17,515 nt of DNA, from NCBI GenBank assembly GCA_014383605.1, contig JACNHM010000331.1:3516-21030 (forward strand). Reading direction: 5' to 3'. A program made the position numbers and the translations under genes. Each line of letters starts with the position of its first letter. The first letter of the stretch is position 1. Origin of the DNA: Chloroflexota bacterium. Its GTDB lineage: Bacteria; Chloroflexota; Anaerolineae; UBA3071. The notes beneath the pieces were generated by a model. That model ran no database searches. It was given only the letters and a program-made list of their open reading frames with translations, and had not been told where the DNA came from. Positions 14,300-17,515 of this stretch are shown piece after piece.

Positions 14300-15053
14300 A
14301 GCCCAAATCGTTCAACTCGTAGAAGATGGCGGCGGCGGCGACCAGCCCCGCCGTCTCCGCTCGCAGGATGCGGCGGCCCAGGGTGATGGGCAGGATGCCC
14401 TGCGCTTGCGCCAGGGCCACCTCCTCGGCCGTGAAGCCCCCTTCAGGGCCAATAAACAGCTGAATGTTGGAAGTTGGAAGTTGGAGGTTGGAAGGTTTGG
14501 CTTGCAGTGTTGCTTTTAGGCCGATGGCCGTTTCTCCTTCCCAGGCCAGGAGCGAGAGGCCGACGGCGGCCTGGGCCTGCTGGCAGGCCTGAGCGAAAGG
14601 GACCGGCGCTTCCAGTCGCGGCAGACGGCCGCGCCGCGATTGTTCTGCCGCTTCGCGGATGATCGTTCGCCAGCGCGGCAGTTTCTTGCGCACCGCCTCC
14701 GGATCGCGAACGACGTTGCGGTCACACAGCAGTGGCACGAAGGCGGCGATGCCCAGCTCCGTGCCCTTCTGCAGCACCCACTCGAAGCGTTCGCCCTTCA
14801 GCACCGCCTGGTAGAGGGTAAGCCGCGTGCGGGGCTCGGTTTGCGCTTCCGCTCGCCCGACGATGCGGGCCTCGACTTGCTTGCGCTCCAGACCTTCCAG
14901 CTCGACCGTGTATTCCCAGCCGCTGTCGTCCAGCACGACGACGCGCTGGCCCGGACTGAGCCGCAGCACGTGCGTCAACCGGTGCACGACGGGGCCGGTG
15001 AGTCTCACCCGGTCGCCCTGGATGGCGGTTGGCGGAACGAAGAAACGGTGCAT
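14298..15053 (-). CDS. rsmE: 16S rRNA m3U1498 methyltransferase
   Basis: A 251-residue SPOUT-class methyltransferase that methylates N3 of U1498 in 16S rRNA using S-adenosylmethionine. The N-terminal MHRFFVPP, the QKGTELGI motif (95-102), the knot motif IGPEGGF (201-207) and [11 protein letters not shown] (225-235) identify RsmE. The ATG at 15053 was chosen because it gives the usual MHRFF start; an upstream TTG frame would overlap the prmA stop. It lies 10 nt after prmA, with only a weak ribosome-binding site, so coupling is likely. Residues about 186-198 ([13 protein letters not shown]) are encoded by GTTGGAR-type heptamers and sit directly before the knot motif, in frame. A loop there is variable in the family, so activity may be kept. 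Confidence 0.94.
   Translation of the reverse strand: MHRFFVPPTAIQGDRVRLTGPVVHRLTHVLRLSPGQRVVVLDDSGWEYTVELEGLERKQVEARIVGRAEAQTEPRTRLTLYQAVLKGERFEWVLQKGTELGIAAFVPLLCDRNVVRDPEAVRKKLPRWRTIIREAAEQSRRGRLPRLEAPVPFAQACQQAQAAVGLSLLAWEGETAIGLKATLQAKPSNLQLPTSNIQLFIGPEGGFTAEEVALAQAQGILPITLGRRILRAETAGLVAAAAIFYELNDLG
14466..14493. repeat. Period-7 word array, GTTGGAR type, inside rsmE
   Basis: Four tandem heptamers (GTTGGAA three times, GTTGGAG once) lie wholly inside the rsmE coding sequence, with a degenerate fifth unit after them. The array is read on the minus strand as a Ser/Asn/Leu/Gln/Pro-rich stretch just before the conserved IGPEGG. Confidence 0.85.
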
Positions 15054-15063
15054 GGGGACAGCT

Positions 15064-16020
15064 TCAGATATGACCAAGGGGGCGCTTGGCCAGAAATGCC
15101 AGCCAGTCGCCCTCTTCCAGACGCTCGGCGATGGTCAGCCCGCACGCTTGCAGCGCGGCTTCCACTTCCGGCGCTCGCGGCTGGATGATGCCGGAGAGGA
15201 TCAGCCGCCCGCCGGGCGCCAGCAGCGCAGCCAACCCTTGCTCCAGCAACTCCACGATGACCTCGGCCAGGATGTTGACGACAACAAGGTTCCAGGTTTC
15301 AGGTTGCAAGGTTTCGGGTTGTGAACCCGAAACTCGAAACACGGAACTCGAAACCGGCAGAGAGCCTTCTTCCACGCGCACGAGATGGGCCACGCCGTTG
15401 CGTTCCACATTCTCCTGCGCGATCTGCACCGCCAGCGGGTCAATGTCCCGGGCCAGGACGGAGGCAGCTCCCAGCCTGGCGGCAGCGATGGCCAGGATGC
15501 CCGAGCCGGTGCCCAGGTCGAGCACGGCGTCGCCGGGCCGCAGGTGCTGCTCCAGCAGCATCAGGCAGAAGCGGGTGCTGGGGTGCAGCCCGCTGCCGAA
15601 GGCCATGCCTGGGTCCAGTTCGATGGCCACGTCGCCGGGTGCGGCCTCGGGCGTCAGCCAGGAAGGCGTGATCAGCAGCCGCCGGCCCACGCGCAGCGGG
15701 CGGTAGTGCGCTTTCCACGCCTCGGCCCAGTCCGTCTCCGCCAACTCCCGCACTTGCGGTGCGGGCAGCGGATAGAGCTGCCCCAGGTGCCAAAGCCCCT
15801 CCTCGATGCGGCGGCAGAGGGCTCGGCCGGCTTCGTCGGCGGGCAGGTAGGTGCGCACGGTGACCGTCGGCTGCGTCAGTTCGCCCACGCTGTCGAAGCC
15901 GCCGATTTCCACAATCGCGCCGCCGCGGCCCTCCGCCCCCGCATTGTAGCGGTTGAAGAGCTCGCTGACCGCTTCCGCTCCCTCGCCGTCGCAGTGCACG
16001 CTGATCTCGATCCAGTTCAA
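15064..16020 (-). CDS. prmA: Ribosomal protein L11 methyltransferase
   Basis: A 318-residue class I SAM-dependent methyltransferase that trimethylates ribosomal protein L11. The N-terminal substrate domain begins NWIEISVHC. The linker has DWAEAWKAHYRP (97-108), followed by GMAFGSGLHPSTR (138-150), where the usual GTGTHPT is changed to GSGLHPS. The SAM loop is LDLGTGSG (167-174), and NILAE at 249-253 is the second family motif. The start is a TTG, 2 nt after the dnaJ stop with no good ribosome-binding site; any later start would lose the first strand, so coupling to dnaJ is likely. Residues about 222-242 are encoded by an inverted heptamer array placed between the SAM fold's strand 4 acid region and NILAE. 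The protein is longer than many relatives by roughly that amount. Confidence 0.93.
   Translation of the reverse strand: MNWIEISVHCDGEGAEAVSELFNRYNAGAEGRGGAIVEIGGFDSVGELTQPTVTVRTYLPADEAGRALCRRIEEGLWHLGQLYPLPAPQVRELAETDWAEAWKAHYRPLRVGRRLLITPSWLTPEAAPGDVAIELDPGMAFGSGLHPSTRFCLMLLEQHLRPGDAVLDLGTGSGILAIAAARLGAASVLARDIDPLAVQIAQENVERNGVAHLVRVEEGSLPVSSSVFRVSGSQPETLQPETWNLVVVNILAEVIVELLEQGLAALLAPGGRLILSGIIQPRAPEVEAALQACGLTIAERLEEGDWLAFLAKRPLGHI
15288..15358. repeat. Period-7 inverted word array inside prmA
   Basis: The left arm has five GGTTNNR heptamers (15288-15323, one extra A after the third). The right arm has AACNCGR heptamers from 15324. The centre is a perfect 10-bp stem, 15311-15320 with 15324-15333, around GTG. 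The array is read in frame on the minus strand as about 21 Ser/Val/Pro/Gln-rich residues of PrmA. Confidence 0.85.
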
Positions 16021-16022
16021 CG

Positions 16023-17168
16023 TTATTCCAACGCCTCGCCGATGACGTCCAGCACCTTGTCGAAGAACCCCTTCTTCGTGCCCAGCTTGTCGCTGCCCAG
16101 CGATTGGCCCAGTTCGCTCAACAGTTCCCGCTGCCGCGGCGTCAGTTTGGTGGGCACCACGACCCGCACGGTGATGTATTGGTCGCCGCGGCGATCCGGC
16201 CGCCGCATCTTGGGCGCACCCTTGCCCCGCAGCCGGAAGACGTGGCCGCTCTGTGTGCCCGGCGGGATGCGCATCTCCACCGGCCCGTCAATGGTCTCCA
16301 CGGCGATCTCCGTGCCCAGCGCAGCCTGGGCCATGTTGATGTGCTCCTCGGTCAGGATGTCGCTGTCCCGGCGCTTGAAGAGCGGATGCTCCGGGACGTG
16401 CAACACGACGTAGAGGTTTCCGGCGGGGCCGCCGTACACGCCAGGTTCCCCTTCTCCCGCCAGCCGGATACGGGTGTCATTGTCCACACCCGGCGGGATG
16501 GCGATCACCACCGTGCGAGGGGTGCGCACCCGCTTCTGCCCTCGGCATTCGCTGCACGGTGTGGTGACGATCTCCCCTTCGCCCTGGCAGCGCGGGCAGG
16601 TGGTCACGCTGACGAAGGAGCCGAGGATGGACTGCTGCGTGCGGCGCACCTCGCCGGTGCCGTTGCACTGCGGGCAGCGGATGGGCGTCGTGCCCGGTTC
16701 CGCCCCTCTGCCCGTACAGCGCGGGCAAGTCTCGTGGCGTGAGACTTCCAGCTCTTTCTCGGTGCCGAAGATGGCTTCGTTGAACTCCAACTGCAGATCG
16801 TAGCGGAGGTCGGCGCCGCGCTGCGGGGCGCGGCGGGCTCGCCGCGAGCGCGTGCCCATGCCGAAGCCGGTGAAGAGGTCTTCGAAGATGGAGCTGAAGT
16901 CGCCGAAGCCGCCGAAATCGCCGGAGCCGGGCCAGCCGGTGCCTTGGGGGCCGGCATGGCCGAAACGGTCGTACATGGCCCGCTTTTCGGTATCCGAGAG
17001 CACCTCGTAGGCCTCGTTGATCTCTTTGAAACGTTCCTCGGCGTCCGCAGCGGTGCTGACGTCGGGGTGATACTCCCGCGCCAGGCGACGGTAGGCCCGC
17101 CTGATCTCGTCTTCACCGGCTCCTCGCCCTACGCCGAGGATGTCGTAGTAGTCGCGTTTATTGTTCAT
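16023..17168 (-). CDS. dnaJ: Chaperone protein DnaJ (class I Hsp40)
   Basis: A 381-residue type I J-protein that delivers unfolded clients to DnaK and stimulates its ATPase. The J domain (5-70) has HPD at 34-36. A Gly/Phe-rich region runs from about 72 to 105. The zinc-binding domain has four CxxC pairs: C148/C151, C165/C168, C191/C194 and C205/C208. The first three follow CxxCxGxG; the fourth reads CSECRGQK and lacks the last Gly. The C-terminal client-binding domains follow (about 215-360). The ATG at 17168 gives the expected NNKRDYYDILGV start, yet no Shine-Dalgarno precedes it: the 12 nt upstream are AT-rich and pyrimidine-rich, and before those lies a heptamer array. No dnaK or grpE is inside the window. 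Confidence 0.96.
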   Translation of the reverse strand: MNNKRDYYDILGVGRGAGEDEIRRAYRRLAREYHPDVSTAADAEERFKEINEAYEVLSDTEKRAMYDRFGHAGPQGTGWPGSGDFGGFGDFSSIFEDLFTGFGMGTRSRRARRAPQRGADLRYDLQLEFNEAIFGTEKELEVSRHETCPRCTGRGAEPGTTPIRCPQCNGTGEVRRTQQSILGSFVSVTTCPRCQGEGEIVTTPCSECRGQKRVRTPRTVVIAIPPGVDNDTRIRLAGEGEPGVYGGPAGNLYVVLHVPEHPLFKRRDSDILTEEHINMAQAALGTEIAVETIDGPVEMRIPPGTQSGHVFRLRGKGAPKMRRPDRRGDQYITVRVVVPTKLTPRQRELLSELGQSLGSDKLGTKKGFFDKVLDVIGEALE

Positions 17169-17178
17169 GGTTTTGGAT

Positions 17179-17213
17179 ATTGGAAGTTTGAGGTTGGGCG
17201 TCGGAGGTTGTGA
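17179..17213. repeat. Period-7 word array, GTTGGAG type, ahead of dnaJ
   Basis: Five degenerate in-phase heptamers (ATTGGAA, GTTTGAG and variants) occupy most of the 46-nt gap between the small membrane gene and dnaJ, starting 11 nt before the dnaJ start codon. The word is related to the array inside rsmE. The last units are the least regular. Confidence 0.65.
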
Positions 17214-17214
17214 G

Positions 17215-17409
17215 CTACTCCTCCCAACTGATGATCCAACTGCACAGCCCGGCCAGTCCGATGGTGACGGCGATCAGCCAGGCCCACTGCGCGGCGGTGA
17301 AGCCCACGCTCCAGGCGGCCCAGATCATGATCGCCACCATGCCGATGGCCAGGATAACCCACATGGAAAGCCGGGGATGTTCGTCCCAAAAGCGGCGCAA
17401 CACGTTCAT
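17215..17409 (-). CDS. Small two-helix membrane protein
   Basis: A 64-residue protein with a basic lead (MNVLRRFWDEHPRLS) and two hydrophobic segments at about 15-35 and 39-61, ending in SWEE. I do not recognise the family. GGAGG at 17414-17418 lies 4 nt before the ATG, and that ATG overlaps the stop of the frame upstream (ATGA), a typical coupled start. The Trp-rich helices and the tight coupling argue for a real gene. Its position just upstream of dnaJ may only reflect operon structure. Confidence 0.7.
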   Translation of the reverse strand: MNVLRRFWDEHPRLSMWVILAIGMVAIMIWAAWSVGFTAAQWAWLIAVTIGLAGLCSWIISWEE

Positions 17410-17515
17410 GGTTCCTCCAGGAAATACTCGAACAGGATCACGTCTTCGTCAGAAGGGGGCTGAGGAGCCAGATGGGTCTGATGGGCTGAGGGATTTCCCG
17501 CGTTTTCATCCTTCC
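17406..17515 (-). CDS. 3' end of an unidentified gene (partial)
   Basis: An open frame runs in from the right edge of the window and stops at TGA 17408-17406, which overlaps the start of the small membrane gene. The 35 visible residues are hydrophilic and Pro/Gln-rich at first, then acidic with a hydrophobic patch (PSDEDVILFEYFLEEP). The ribosome-binding site of the next gene lies within its last codons. Too little is present to name it. The stop-start overlap is the main support. Confidence 0.5.
   Translation of the reverse strand, partial: KDENAGNPSAHQTHLAPQPPSDEDVILFEYFLEEP

Noticed and set aside
15054..15077. Longer rsmE start at a TTG
   Set aside because: It overlaps the prmA stop and has no ribosome-binding site. 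The ATG at 15053 gives the standard MHRFF start.

Overview
The window is a GC-rich bacterial segment with two gene blocks meeting tail to tail near 11.5 kb. No rRNA, tRNA, integrase, transposase or CRISPR array is visible. The tight dnaJ-prmA-rsmE order, the many PhoB-like and Gfo/Idh/MocA domains, and the abundance of short intergenic repeats suggest a Chloroflexota-like organism (Anaerolineae or Caldilineae). That placement is inference from gene style, not from a marker gene.

Plus-strand block, 44-11499: a carbohydrate or cyclitol catabolism cluster. It holds a ketose 3-epimerase-like TIM barrel, a ThDP enzyme of the acetolactate-synthase fold, a Gfo/Idh/MocA oxidoreductase that has lost the EKP lysine, a second TIM-barrel isomerase/epimerase, and a second, canonical Gfo/Idh/MocA enzyme. 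A four-helix membrane protein, a DUF4139 protein, two zinc-dependent medium-chain dehydrogenases and a cupin follow. This is the toolkit of pathways that oxidise a sugar or inositol ring, epimerise or dehydrate it, and then cleave a C-C bond. No transporter or kinase lies inside the window, so the substrate cannot be fixed.

Minus-strand block, 17515-11528: a probable housekeeping/redox operon, read right to left. It holds the 3' end of an unidentified gene, a two-helix membrane protein, dnaJ, prmA, rsmE, trxB, a fusion of an AhpD-like domain (complete E-x11-CxxC-x3-H motif) to a PhoB-type winged helix, an alpha/beta hydrolase and a small cysteine-rich protein. The trxB stop and the fusion start overlap (TGATG). 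The sequence therefore suggests a translationally coupled NADPH-flavoenzyme plus a thiol-containing DNA-binding protein, a possible redox-responsive one-component regulator.

Over both blocks lies a second layer: eight short arrays of degenerate tandem words, seven with a 7-nt period and one with an 8-nt period. Each has its own word, and several fold back into long hairpins. They fill gaps, touch stop codons and ribosome-binding regions, and in prmA and rsmE they sit in frame inside the coding sequence. A separate REP-like palindrome occurs as one single copy and one inverted pair with compensatory stem changes, and one copy supplies the stop codon of the cupin gene. The thiol-sensor fusion and the period-7 arrays are the two most unusual items here.
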